Source of the DNA: Pseudoalteromonas sp049257235
Lineage (GTDB): Bacteria > Pseudomonadota > Gammaproteobacteria > Enterobacterales > Alteromonadaceae
Assembly: GCF_049257235.1 (NCBI RefSeq)
Contig: NZ_JBMMUF010000007.1
Span: 1 to 64,000 of the forward strand
Length of the DNA: 64,000 nucleotides
Reading direction: 5' to 3'
The notes below the pieces were generated by a model, which searched no databases, was not told the DNA's origin, and worked only from the letters and a program-made list of their open reading frames with translations. Of the stretch, positions 43,886 to 51,447 are shown piece after piece. Positions within the stretch are counted from its first letter, which is position 1; every line of letters begins with the position of its first letter. The position numbers and the translations under genes are program-made.

Positions 43886-44377
43886 ATGGAAGAAGTAAAA
43901 CAAGATGTTCTCATTCGAAAAGGCAACTACAACGATGCTCACTTTATAATGGCATTGCTCAACGAGCCTTCATTCATCAAGCACATAGGTGACAAACAGG
44001 TCACCTCTGAACAAAGCGCGAAGGAATACATCGACAACACCTTCATTAAACCGCTAGAAAATAATATCGGTGCTTATATGGTGACATTACCCGATGGTAC
44101 GCCAATTGGTATGGTGGGCCTATTTCAACGCCCCCAACTCGATGCCCCGGATCTGGGGTTTGCATTGCTCGAACAGTATCATCGTAAGGGCTTGATGTAC
44201 GATACTTGTGAGCTCTTTTTGAGCAACTATACACAGCGCTGGCCACACCTATACGCTGTTACATCACACCACAATAATGCGAGTTTTGCGTTATTAAACA
44301 AACTTGGATTTTCGCAAATAGGAGAGGTAACACTTGATGGCCAAAACGAGCCATCTCGTTTGTTAAGATATCAATAA
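43886..44377 (+). CDS. GNAT-family N-acetyltransferase (RimJ/RimL type)
   Basis: A 163-aa protein with the RimL-like pattern: VLIRKGNYNDAHFIMALLNE, VTLPDGTPIGMVGLFQRP, APDLGFALLEQYHRKGLM as motif A, and AVTSHHNNASFALLNKLGFS at the end. ATG 43886 is used; a GTG six bases before is an alternative. Typical acceptors are ribosomal proteins or small amines; unknown here. Probably in an operon with the upstream secreted protein gene. Confidence 0.8.
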   Translation: MEEVKQDVLIRKGNYNDAHFIMALLNEPSFIKHIGDKQVTSEQSAKEYIDNTFIKPLENNIGAYMVTLPDGTPIGMVGLFQRPQLDAPDLGFALLEQYHRKGLMYDTCELFLSNYTQRWPHLYAVTSHHNNASFALLNKLGFSQIGEVTLDGQNEPSRLLRYQ

Positions 44378-44414
44378 CACCCAGTATCTTGCGTCATAAT
44401 AATAAGGAGAAGCC

Positions 44415-45494
44415 ATGCGCAGCACATTGTTAACCATTGCCCTGAGTGCTTTGGTATCAACCAGCAGTTTTGCCAATAACAGTGATTTTAAAACGGCCTA
44501 CAACAACTACATCAATGCTATTGAATCTGGCCAGCCTGCAAAGGAGTATGCAAAGCAAGCATATGAATTAGGGCTGGTGAAATTTGGTGACAATGCCCAA
44601 AGCACAGCTAATTTAGCCGTAAATTATGCCAATGCGTTAAGCGCTATTGATAAGCAAGAGCGCGTACAACGCGAAGAACTGTATGAGCAAGCAATCGATA
44701 TCCTCTCCCAAACCAAAGGAGAGTTGGATATTAGCTTGCTCGACCCATTATTGGGGCTAACCGAGACAACACGCCGTTTTTCTATCGCCGAAGACAGTAC
44801 TGAGCGTGCTGTAGAAATTGCCGAGCACACCAAAGATGATGCATTCATAGCACAAATTAAATTAACTTTTGCCGAAGCATTACTGAAAAAATTCAGTGAT
44901 AAAAGGCGCAGCATTATCAAAGAGTACCTAATGGATGCGCAGCAATATTATGCGCACAATCAGGTTGAAAACAGCCTTGATAATGTAAAAGTTAACATGT
45001 ACTTAGGGGTATACCATAGCCGTTTTGGGAAATTAGCCACCGCTGAAGGCCACTTAAACCAAGTGATCAAGGTGTTTGATGACAATCTTGATTTTGACCA
45101 CCCCCTTGAACTACAAGCCCACTCTTTGCTGGTTGACTTATATGAAGACAAAGGCTTAAGCGAAAGAGCGACTAAACACTGCTTGGCGATAGCACAAATG
45201 ACTCCGTGGACGGATGATGAAGAACAAGTCCCTCTCTACCGTGTTCACCCCTCACCGTCTATCTCAGCTTGGCAAAGTACAAAAAAGGGTGAAAAGATAG
45301 CTGTAGAGCTCGAAATTACTGTTGACCGAGCAGGATTTGTCACAGATGCCAATGTGCTTTTTGCACAGGGGCACGTTGGCTTTAAAAAAGCAGCCCTTGA
45401 AGCCATCGAGAAATGGCGTTATGCGCCAAAGTTTGAAAATGGTAAACCCGTTGAAGCAAAGACTAAGATCCGGTTTGACTTTGAGTTGGGCTGA
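44415..45494 (+). CDS. secreted protein with TPR-like repeats and TonB C-terminal domain
   Basis: A 359-aa protein with a signal peptide (MRSTLLTIALSALVSTSSFA), a helical TPR-like central region (about 25-270), and a TonB C-terminal domain (about 275-359) with VHPSPSISAWQSTKKG, VELEITVDRAGFVTDANVL and EAIEKWRYAPKFENGKPVEA. Ordinary TonB has an N-terminal membrane anchor and a proline-rich linker; both are missing here. It is therefore a soluble or attached periplasmic form whose energising role is doubtful. AAGGAGAAG precedes the start. No ExbB/ExbD genes are nearby. Confidence 0.85.
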   Translation: MRSTLLTIALSALVSTSSFANNSDFKTAYNNYINAIESGQPAKEYAKQAYELGLVKFGDNAQSTANLAVNYANALSAIDKQERVQREELYEQAIDILSQTKGELDISLLDPLLGLTETTRRFSIAEDSTERAVEIAEHTKDDAFIAQIKLTFAEALLKKFSDKRRSIIKEYLMDAQQYYAHNQVENSLDNVKVNMYLGVYHSRFGKLATAEGHLNQVIKVFDDNLDFDHPLELQAHSLLVDLYEDKGLSERATKHCLAIAQMTPWTDDEEQVPLYRVHPSPSISAWQSTKKGEKIAVELEITVDRAGFVTDANVLFAQGHVGFKKAALEAIEKWRYAPKFENGKPVEAKTKIRFDFELG

Positions 45495-45551
45495 TACCCT
45501 AAGCCGGATTGATTTGTGCGGTTGCATTGATAGCAATGTAATAAATCTGTC

Positions 45552-45599
45552 ATCTTGCTGATGCATAATTAACCTCATACAGTTAATCATCAGCAAGAT
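45552..45599 (+). promoter_or_regulatory. 12-bp-arm hairpin directly before a start codon
   Basis: ATCTTGCTGATG (45552-45563) pairs with CATCAGCAAGAT (45588-45599), and an inner ATTAAC/GTTAAT pair adds to it. The second arm ends immediately before ATG 45600 and spans the place of its Shine-Dalgarno, so it could hide the ribosome-binding site or be an operator. No T-run follows. Confidence 0.6.
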
Positions 45600-46070
45600 A
45601 TGTCGCAGTTTCGATCCCCTTTAGCGCTTTTTACACTTCGTCACGAACAGCAGTTGAGTCAGTTTGAAAGTATGACCCAAACTGTGCAAACGCTCGGTGG
45701 CTCAGGTGTTCCCGTGCAGCTTTTATGTCGCTTGCCAAGTAACACCTGCGAGGGTGATTATGTGCATGCCAGCGTTACATTCAGCCACCAGCGCGGGGCT
45801 CTCTTAAGCGCTAAACACGATATTCAAGAGCGCGATATCGGCAGCGGTATGATTGCTATGACATTATACTGCCGCACAGATGTGAACACCGCACAGCTCA
45901 AAGGCTCAGCACTATTGCAATTGAATTTGCATGGTCGCCACAATATTATCAAAGAAAGCGCGCAATATACGGTCAATATTCACCCAGATGCGATTCACAC
46001 ATGCGCCACACCAGCAATACAACGTACAATGAGTGAGCGCCTAAAAAGCTATTGCCAACGTTGGTTTTGA
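45600..46070 (+). CDS. hypothetical protein
   Basis: A 156-aa protein without signal peptide or transmembrane helix. The middle looks beta-rich, with VQLLCRLPSNTCEGDYVHAS and SGMIAMTLYCRTDV; five cysteines are present. I do not recognise the family. No clear Shine-Dalgarno precedes the ATG, but a strong hairpin abuts it, which may control translation. It converges with anmK, whose stop is one base away. Confidence 0.6.
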   Translation: MSQFRSPLALFTLRHEQQLSQFESMTQTVQTLGGSGVPVQLLCRLPSNTCEGDYVHASVTFSHQRGALLSAKHDIQERDIGSGMIAMTLYCRTDVNTAQLKGSALLQLNLHGRHNIIKESAQYTVNIHPDAIHTCATPAIQRTMSERLKSYCQRWF

Positions 46071-46071
46071 G

Positions 46072-47274
46072 CTAGTCAGGAAAACTAATTTTGCCCATAC
46101 TCACATTGGGCATGGCGCTGTTATGACTCATGCTGATCGGCCTCCCAGCCAATGTTTCATTAGCCAGCAAAGCAAATAACACGGCCTCCTTAGCATCTGG
46201 GTCAATACCCAAGTTGCCAAGTGAATACACCTTTACATCTGCGCTCAAGCGTTCATTAATTCGCGCCATCAACAAAGGATTGTGCAGCCCGCCGCCGCTT
46301 GCATATACACTGACATTACCATGTTCCAAAGCCAAACTATTTAACTGCTCAGCAACGCTGCATGCACAAAATTCTGTCAATGTCGCTAGTACATCGACAT
46401 GTTGTAGTGCCAGCGTGCTGCTTTGAGTTTGACATGCTCTGAGAAAGTCGAGGTTGAACACTTCAGGCCCGGTCGTTTTTGGCATGGGGTGTGCCAAATA
46501 GGGATGCGCCAATAGCGCCTTCAGCAACGCCCTGCTCACCGAGCCTTGCATTGCTAATTCACTGTCTTTATCGAAATACTTAGGGGCAAAATAGTGCTGC
46601 ACATAAGCATCGAGCATGGTGTTGCTTGGACCAATATCTGCGCACACAGTGTCGCCCATCGCAGCGCCTTTACCCAAGTAAGTGATATTTGCGATGCCTC
46701 CAAGGTTTAACAAAACCCTGTTTTCGTGCTCACTGCTGAAGTAAAGATAATCTCCATACGCGGCAAGTGGTGCCCCCTCTCCTCCAGCTGCCACATGCTT
46801 TTGACGAAAATCACTGACAGTTAAAATACCTGTTGTCACTGCTACATGGCAGCCATCGCCAATTTGTAATGTCGCGTTTGGGTAGTCTGGCAGCTGATGT
46901 TGTTTTTGCGGGCAATGAAAAACGGTTTGACCATGACTCGCTATCACGTCGATATCCTCTGCGCTTACCTGCCATTGAGCCAAACATTCATTCACCAGTT
47001 GTCCATGCAGTTTACCTATCCAAGGGTTGAGCACAGTGAGGTGCTGTAAATCCACTTGGCGTTTCGCAAATACCTCTCTGACTCGTTGTTGATAGCCTTT
47101 TGGGTATGCGCACGTTTTAAAATGCCGTACCGTGATTGCGGTATTGCTACCAAAGCCAGTTACATCACACAAAGCGACATCGAGCCCATCCATTGATGTG
47201 CCGCTCATTAAACCGATAATGGTGCGTGTGGGTTTGTCAGCGAGTCGAACGAGGTTTTCAATGTGCGGGTGCAT
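46072..47274 (-). CDS. anmK: anhydro-N-acetylmuramic acid kinase
   Basis: A 400-aa kinase of peptidoglycan recycling, converting 1,6-anhydro-MurNAc to MurNAc-6-phosphate in the cytoplasm. Diagnostic motifs: IGLMSGTSMDGLDVALCDV (ATP/sugar), IASHGQTVFH, NATLQIGDGCHVAVTTGI, FRQKHVAAGGEGAPL, LNLGGIANIT, and YASGGGLHNPLLMARI. The length is typical of AnmK. Monocistronic, on the minus strand. A second role of recycling supply is not shown by neighbours. Confidence 0.95.
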   Translation of the reverse strand: MHPHIENLVRLADKPTRTIIGLMSGTSMDGLDVALCDVTGFGSNTAITVRHFKTCAYPKGYQQRVREVFAKRQVDLQHLTVLNPWIGKLHGQLVNECLAQWQVSAEDIDVIASHGQTVFHCPQKQHQLPDYPNATLQIGDGCHVAVTTGILTVSDFRQKHVAAGGEGAPLAAYGDYLYFSSEHENRVLLNLGGIANITYLGKGAAMGDTVCADIGPSNTMLDAYVQHYFAPKYFDKDSELAMQGSVSRALLKALLAHPYLAHPMPKTTGPEVFNLDFLRACQTQSSTLALQHVDVLATLTEFCACSVAEQLNSLALEHGNVSVYASGGGLHNPLLMARINERLSADVKVYSLGNLGIDPDAKEAVLFALLANETLAGRPISMSHNSAMPNVSMGKISFPD

Positions 47275-47331
47275 GCTCAGTACCTTGGGTTAGCCTATGG
47301 CCAATTTAGTGTTAAATTAACGGCAATACAA

Positions 47332-47380
47332 TAGGGTATGGTGAACTTTGCTTTTTGTTTTTGCAGCGCAATTGGGGTGT
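47332..47380 (+). repeat. dispersed ~50-bp intergenic repeat, copy B
   Basis: TAGGG then CTTTGC, a TTTTGTTTTTGCAGC core and CAATTGGGG follow the same order as copy A at 21953-22004 (read on its minus strand). It lies between anmK and a solute-binding protein gene. A CCCC-TAA-GGGG mini-hairpin at 47430-47441 is near the next stop. Confidence 0.7.
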
Positions 47381-47433
47381 TTGGGCTCAGCTAAAAGTCA
47401 ATGTACGTCGTCAGGCCAAAGATGAAGCTCCCC

Positions 47434-48192
47434 CTAAGGGGTTGCATTACCTTGTGACAATATGTGGGCGATCGCTTCACTATTTTCAGTGATTGTCCTA
47501 TTAAACTCAGCCATGAACGATTTGGAAGCGAGTTTGTGGCTTATCATAAAGTAGATATCTTCTGTCGCGAGTATGTCTGGATGTAATACGATGTCAGTTG
47601 CTGGAAACAAGTTGAGTAAATGTTGTGCTACGAACTTGTCTTCAAGACTCATATCCACTCTACCTGCAGCGAGCATTCGATAGCGCTGCAACGGCGCAGA
47701 GACATCGACTATCTGACTGGCATACTGTTCACTGTTTAGTATCGCGTTTACTCTAGGGCCATAATAAGCTGCTGCGTTGAGAACCAGCGATCGCTTTTGC
47801 GACAATAAATCCTCAAAACGTGCATGGGTATCCGATACCTGCCGTTGCCGAATCATCATCCGCACCTCTTCAACACGATATGGCTGTGAATAAACACCAT
47901 ATTTTAGCCTTTGCGCGGTATAACTCGCTCCGGGCACAATATCAATGCGCCCAGCTTCAAGTTCAGTAAGTAAGCGCACTGATGATGGCAATCTAACGTA
48001 GTGCACACACTTATTCAGCTTTTCGAACAACATTGTCACAATTTGCACGTCAGTGCCCGTAACAAAATCATTGCTCAACTCAATATACGGCGGCCAATGC
48101 GTGTTTACGCCCAATTTGATAGGTGTTGTACATTTTGCAAACACCAAACAGGGCAGTAGCAAGGTTAGACAAAAGATAAGGCATCGAAGCAT
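47434..48192 (-). CDS. periplasmic solute-binding protein (SBP_bac_3 type)
   Basis: A protein of 252 aa if started at ATG 48192, with signal peptide MLRCLIFCLTLLLPCLVFA and a family 3 solute-binding fold: KLGVNTHWPPYIELSN, VQIVTMLFEKLNKCVHYVRL, AGRIDIVPGASYTAQR. The frame is open to 48246, and the start is uncertain because no strong Shine-Dalgarno is found. Amino-acid or related ligand is likely. It is the second of a tandem pair with no permease or ATPase nearby, so it may instead serve signalling. Confidence 0.8.
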   Translation of the reverse strand: MLRCLIFCLTLLLPCLVFAKCTTPIKLGVNTHWPPYIELSNDFVTGTDVQIVTMLFEKLNKCVHYVRLPSSVRLLTELEAGRIDIVPGASYTAQRLKYGVYSQPYRVEEVRMMIRQRQVSDTHARFEDLLSQKRSLVLNAAAYYGPRVNAILNSEQYASQIVDVSAPLQRYRMLAAGRVDMSLEDKFVAQHLLNLFPATDIVLHPDILATEDIYFMISHKLASKSFMAEFNRTITENSEAIAHILSQGNATP

Positions 48193-48274
48193 GAGGTTTA
48201 CAGAGCCAAAATAAAAAATCATCAACAAGGGACTAGAGATAACCAAATATATCTAAATGAGACCACACCGTATA

Positions 48275-49048
48275 TCATTTCACCGCCCCGACGACATTAA
48301 TGGGTACCCTATCTAATATAGCATCAATTTTGTTCCGATTCCGTGATATGGCACTGTTGAGCTGAGATACGAACGCCTGTGTCGCTAATGTTTTGTGAAC
48401 CAAATAATGAACGGGCTCCACCGCTAAGGGCTGTGCACTCAAACTTACGTCGGCATCGCCAATGAGGGCAAACAAATACCGCGCCACTTGCTCATCGATT
48501 ACAGTCATATCTGTATGCCCCGCAGCGACTAGGGAAAAGCGTTGAGGCACCCGTGATACATACACAATTTGCTCAGCATATTTAGGCTGCAAACGGATGT
48601 TTTCTACCATTTCACCAAAATAAGTTTCTCGAGTGAGCACTAGAGATTTCCCTTTATCCATTAATTCAGTAAGCGGTAATTCCCTGTCTGCTTCATTGCG
48701 AGCATTGACCAGTAATCGGCTTATTTCATTGCGATAAGGGTGTGAGAATACTCCCAAACTCGCGCGTTCTTCGTTAAAGCTTATGGCCATCAGCAAATCG
48801 ATGCGCTGAGCTACAAATTCTGTTCGCATCCGAGCGGGAGAAGGCAACTTTATGTATTGTGCGCACATGCCCATGTCTAGCAGAAGCATGTCTAGAATAT
48901 CCACCTCAATACCGCCGACCAAGCGGTCATTAATAATAAAATAGGGAGGCCAATGAGCACCAATACCAACGCGAATTGTCGTACCACACTTAGACCAAGC
49001 CATCAGTGGTAGAAAAAGAAAAAGACCGAACACTATTTGTCTAAGCAA
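48275..49048 (-). CDS. periplasmic solute-binding protein, paralogue
   Basis: A 257-aa protein beginning at TTG 49048, with signal peptide (MLRQIVFGLFLFLPLMAWS). The family 3 fold reads IRVGIGAHWPPYFIINDRLV, EVDILDMLLLDMGMCAQYIKL, RIDLLMAISFNEER, and LAVEPVHYLVHKTLATQAFV. It is clearly a paralogue of its downstream neighbour (the same AHWPPY, LPSPARMRTE/LPSSVRLLTE and QRY/QRF blocks). The ligand is unknown. The pair is adjacent to, but not in an operon with, the chemoreceptor. Confidence 0.82.
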   Translation of the reverse strand: MLRQIVFGLFLFLPLMAWSKCGTTIRVGIGAHWPPYFIINDRLVGGIEVDILDMLLLDMGMCAQYIKLPSPARMRTEFVAQRIDLLMAISFNEERASLGVFSHPYRNEISRLLVNARNEADRELPLTELMDKGKSLVLTRETYFGEMVENIRLQPKYAEQIVYVSRVPQRFSLVAAGHTDMTVIDEQVARYLFALIGDADVSLSAQPLAVEPVHYLVHKTLATQAFVSQLNSAISRNRNKIDAILDRVPINVVGAVK

Positions 49049-49250
49049 ACCAAGTAACCGGATTATTGCTGATATTAAAATCTTAATTCACGGACCAAAT
49101 ATCGCAACTACATGTGCACTTAAAATTACGACATCAATACTATCAATAGGCAGAACATCCTTTTTGCAACGTCAAGCATACTGGCTAGCTATATGCGTGA
49201 AGCTCATGGTAGCCAGTTGAAATATATCAAATAATGCAATTAACTAAAAA

Positions 49251-49270
49251 AGCTGCACAGGGCAGCTTCT
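49251..49270 (-). terminator. terminator of the chemoreceptor gene
   Basis: AAGCTGC / GCAGCTT stem with a T-run on the minus strand, about 30 bp past the stop at 49302. Confidence 0.8.
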
Positions 49271-49301
49271 TACTTAATGCGAGGGGAGAAAACATCCAAT
49301 G

Positions 49302-50855
49302 TTAGTGCTTAGAGAAACGCTCAACTAATTCGCATAACTCATCAGAAATATGGTTCAAGCGTGATATGTTGTCTTGCGCCTGCTCAGAGCTTTGTTGGCT
49401 TTCGTTAGCTAATTGCGAAATGCTCACCACTTGCTGGTTAATATCTTCTGATACATGAGCTTGCTCTTCCACAGCTGCCGCCATTTGTGTCGCCATATCA
49501 TGAATATTGGCAACCGCATCAACGATACCAGAGAGCATCTTCGTACTGCGCTCAACCTCTTCGACACCCATTTGCGCTTCATATTGACCTTGTTGAGCAA
49601 TACTTACCGCTTGCTCAGTCTTAGTATTTAGCTGATTGATAATTGACTGGATCTCACCCGTTGATGTTTGCGTACGCTGAGCTAGCTGGCGCACTTCATC
49701 AGCAACCACCGCAAACCCACGTCCTTGTTCACCTGCGCGAGCAGCTTCAATCGCCGCGTTCAACGCCAACAAATTTGTTTGCTCAGCAATTTGCTCGATA
49801 ATTTGTGCCGCGGCTCCTATGTGCTTCGCTTGCTCAGATACGTCAGCGACTGACACACTGATCTGCTCAACAGTGCCACCTAGCTTCTCAATTGATTGTC
49901 GCGTGTTTGTTGCAACTTGCGCACCTTCCATCGCCAGTTCATTGGCCGATCTGGCTTGTTCTGAAGTGAGCTGAACATTGTGAGAGACCTCAGAAATCGT
50001 CATTGTCATCTCATTCATTGCAGTAGCAACTTGCTCTGTTTGCTGGTGCTGTGCATCAATGTGTTGCCCTGAAGCACGCGCAAGTTCATAACTCTGTTGA
50101 GCATTACTCGCTACATGGCCTGCGCTATCGTCTATGCGCGTCAAAATCGTGTTTAAATGCGCTCTTTGCGCTTTCACCGCCACATACAATCGCCCAAGTG
50201 AACCTGAATAATCGCAATAACTTTTAACCGCTAACGGATCGTTGAAACTGGTACTGATGAGACTGTCTATTTGCTTCTTTAGGCGCACTCGGGAGAAGGT
50301 ATTAACTGCCGCAAAGCTCAATACACTGGCTACCATTAGCATTTCAGCAGCCCCTGAATGCCCAAAAAACCACAGTATAAGGGCCACTAAGAAAGCTGCT
50401 GCTAAAGCATAAAACTCGGTATTTTCAGGGACTGAAAAAGACGTTTTATTCGCCAGAACTTGGGCGTATAAATGATTGGCTCGGCTCACATCTTGGCGCG
50501 ATGGGCAGCTGCGTACAGATTCGTACCCCACCACCTTACCGCCTTGAGAAATAGGCGTTACATATGCATCAACCCAATAATAATCACCATTTTTACAGCG
50601 GTTTTTGACCAACCCCATCCATGGCCGACCGTCTTTTAAATAACGCCACATTGTTGCAAACGCCTCAGGTGGCATATGTGGGTGACGAATCAGGTTATGT
50701 GGCTGCCCAATTAATTCCTCTTTGCTATACCCGCTAACATCGATGAAAGCTTGATTACAATCGGTGATGATCCCTCTTAAATCAGTCACCGAGATCAATT
50801 TATTCTTGGGTTCAAAGAAAACTTCATTTTCCGTCACTGGAAGATTTGTACGCAT
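49302..50855 (-). CDS. PAS-domain methyl-accepting chemotaxis protein (Aer-like)
   Basis: A 517-aa chemoreceptor. An N-terminal PAS domain (about 15-115, CNQAFIDVSGYSKEELIGQP, KNRCKNGDYYWVDAYVTP) resembles the FAD-binding PAS of Aer; then comes a two-helix membrane hairpin (about 148-185), then a HAMP-like linker and a long signalling domain with the conserved tip EQIAEQTNLLALNAAIEAAR and GRGFAVVADEVRQLA. Probable redox or energy taxis. It is divergent from pelA across a 590-bp region. Confidence 0.93.
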   Translation of the reverse strand: MRTNLPVTENEVFFEPKNKLISVTDLRGIITDCNQAFIDVSGYSKEELIGQPHNLIRHPHMPPEAFATMWRYLKDGRPWMGLVKNRCKNGDYYWVDAYVTPISQGGKVVGYESVRSCPSRQDVSRANHLYAQVLANKTSFSVPENTEFYALAAAFLVALILWFFGHSGAAEMLMVASVLSFAAVNTFSRVRLKKQIDSLISTSFNDPLAVKSYCDYSGSLGRLYVAVKAQRAHLNTILTRIDDSAGHVASNAQQSYELARASGQHIDAQHQQTEQVATAMNEMTMTISEVSHNVQLTSEQARSANELAMEGAQVATNTRQSIEKLGGTVEQISVSVADVSEQAKHIGAAAQIIEQIAEQTNLLALNAAIEAARAGEQGRGFAVVADEVRQLAQRTQTSTGEIQSIINQLNTKTEQAVSIAQQGQYEAQMGVEEVERSTKMLSGIVDAVANIHDMATQMAAAVEEQAHVSEDINQQVVSISQLANESQQSSEQAQDNISRLNHISDELCELVERFSKH

Positions 50856-51013
50856 TATCTATCCCTTCAACTAAAACACTATTTAAGCATCGATCATCTC
50901 GAACTATGAATGCTTAAAAACACCATTTTATGATTTAAATCAAAGACTATGAATAAATATTTACGATAATCAACAGTTTTACCCGTTATTGGTACAACAC
51001 TATTGCCAATTCA

Positions 51014-51027
51014 TGATAACGTTATCA
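51014..51027. promoter_or_regulatory. perfect palindrome, LacI/GalR-operator-like
   Basis: TGATAACGTTATCA is a perfect 14-bp palindrome with the central CG and A/T-rich arms seen in LacI/GalR-family operators. It lies ~160 bp from the chemoreceptor start and ~430 bp from pelA. The window encodes one LacI-family regulator at 29181. Confidence 0.5.
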
Positions 51028-51368
51028 CTATGTTTAATGGTTGTGTTTGGGTTCCTGTGTATGGCGATGAGGTACACGAATCGCTGTCCCGCAATCGTTG
51101 TAGCTTGTAAAGTGTCAAAGTGGTAAAAATAGGAGATAAAAGTCTGCCAATTAACAAGATAATGACGTTATTAAGGCTTTGTCACACACTAAAGCACAGC
51201 CTTCACTATGCCTTTAGTTACAACATGATACGGTTGCCGATAACATCGAATTCACTACTGTATAATTAAAATATTTAAATTCAGTGCGCTAGCGTCTATT
51301 ACAATAAATTACAGGGTCAGATTTTGATAGAAATCATTTGTAATATTATGGACAATAGTCATACAAAT

Positions 51369-51381
51369 GTGACAAAATCAC
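51369..51381. promoter_or_regulatory. GTGA-N5-TCAC dyad before pelA
   Basis: GTGACAAAATCAC, preceded by T, lies about 66 bp before the pelA start. It resembles half of a CRP site (TGTGA...TCACG) but with a 5-bp rather than 6-bp centre, so CRP binding would be weak. Confidence 0.4.
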
Positions 51382-51447
51382 GCGACTTTCAACAAAAAGT
51401 ATTAGAAAATAATTTAGTACATTGATTTATTAAGGATTTATATTTCT

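Larger units (their letters stand above)
50856..51447. other. 592-bp divergent region upstream of pel
   Basis: No gene is supported. It is AT-rich, holds the 51014-51027 and 51369-51381 dyads, and must carry both the chemoreceptor and pel promoters. No c-di-GMP riboswitch was recognisable by eye. Confidence 0.6.

Noticed and set aside
47430..47441. CCCC-TAA-GGGG as terminator
   Set aside because: Four-base stem and no T-run; too weak to call.
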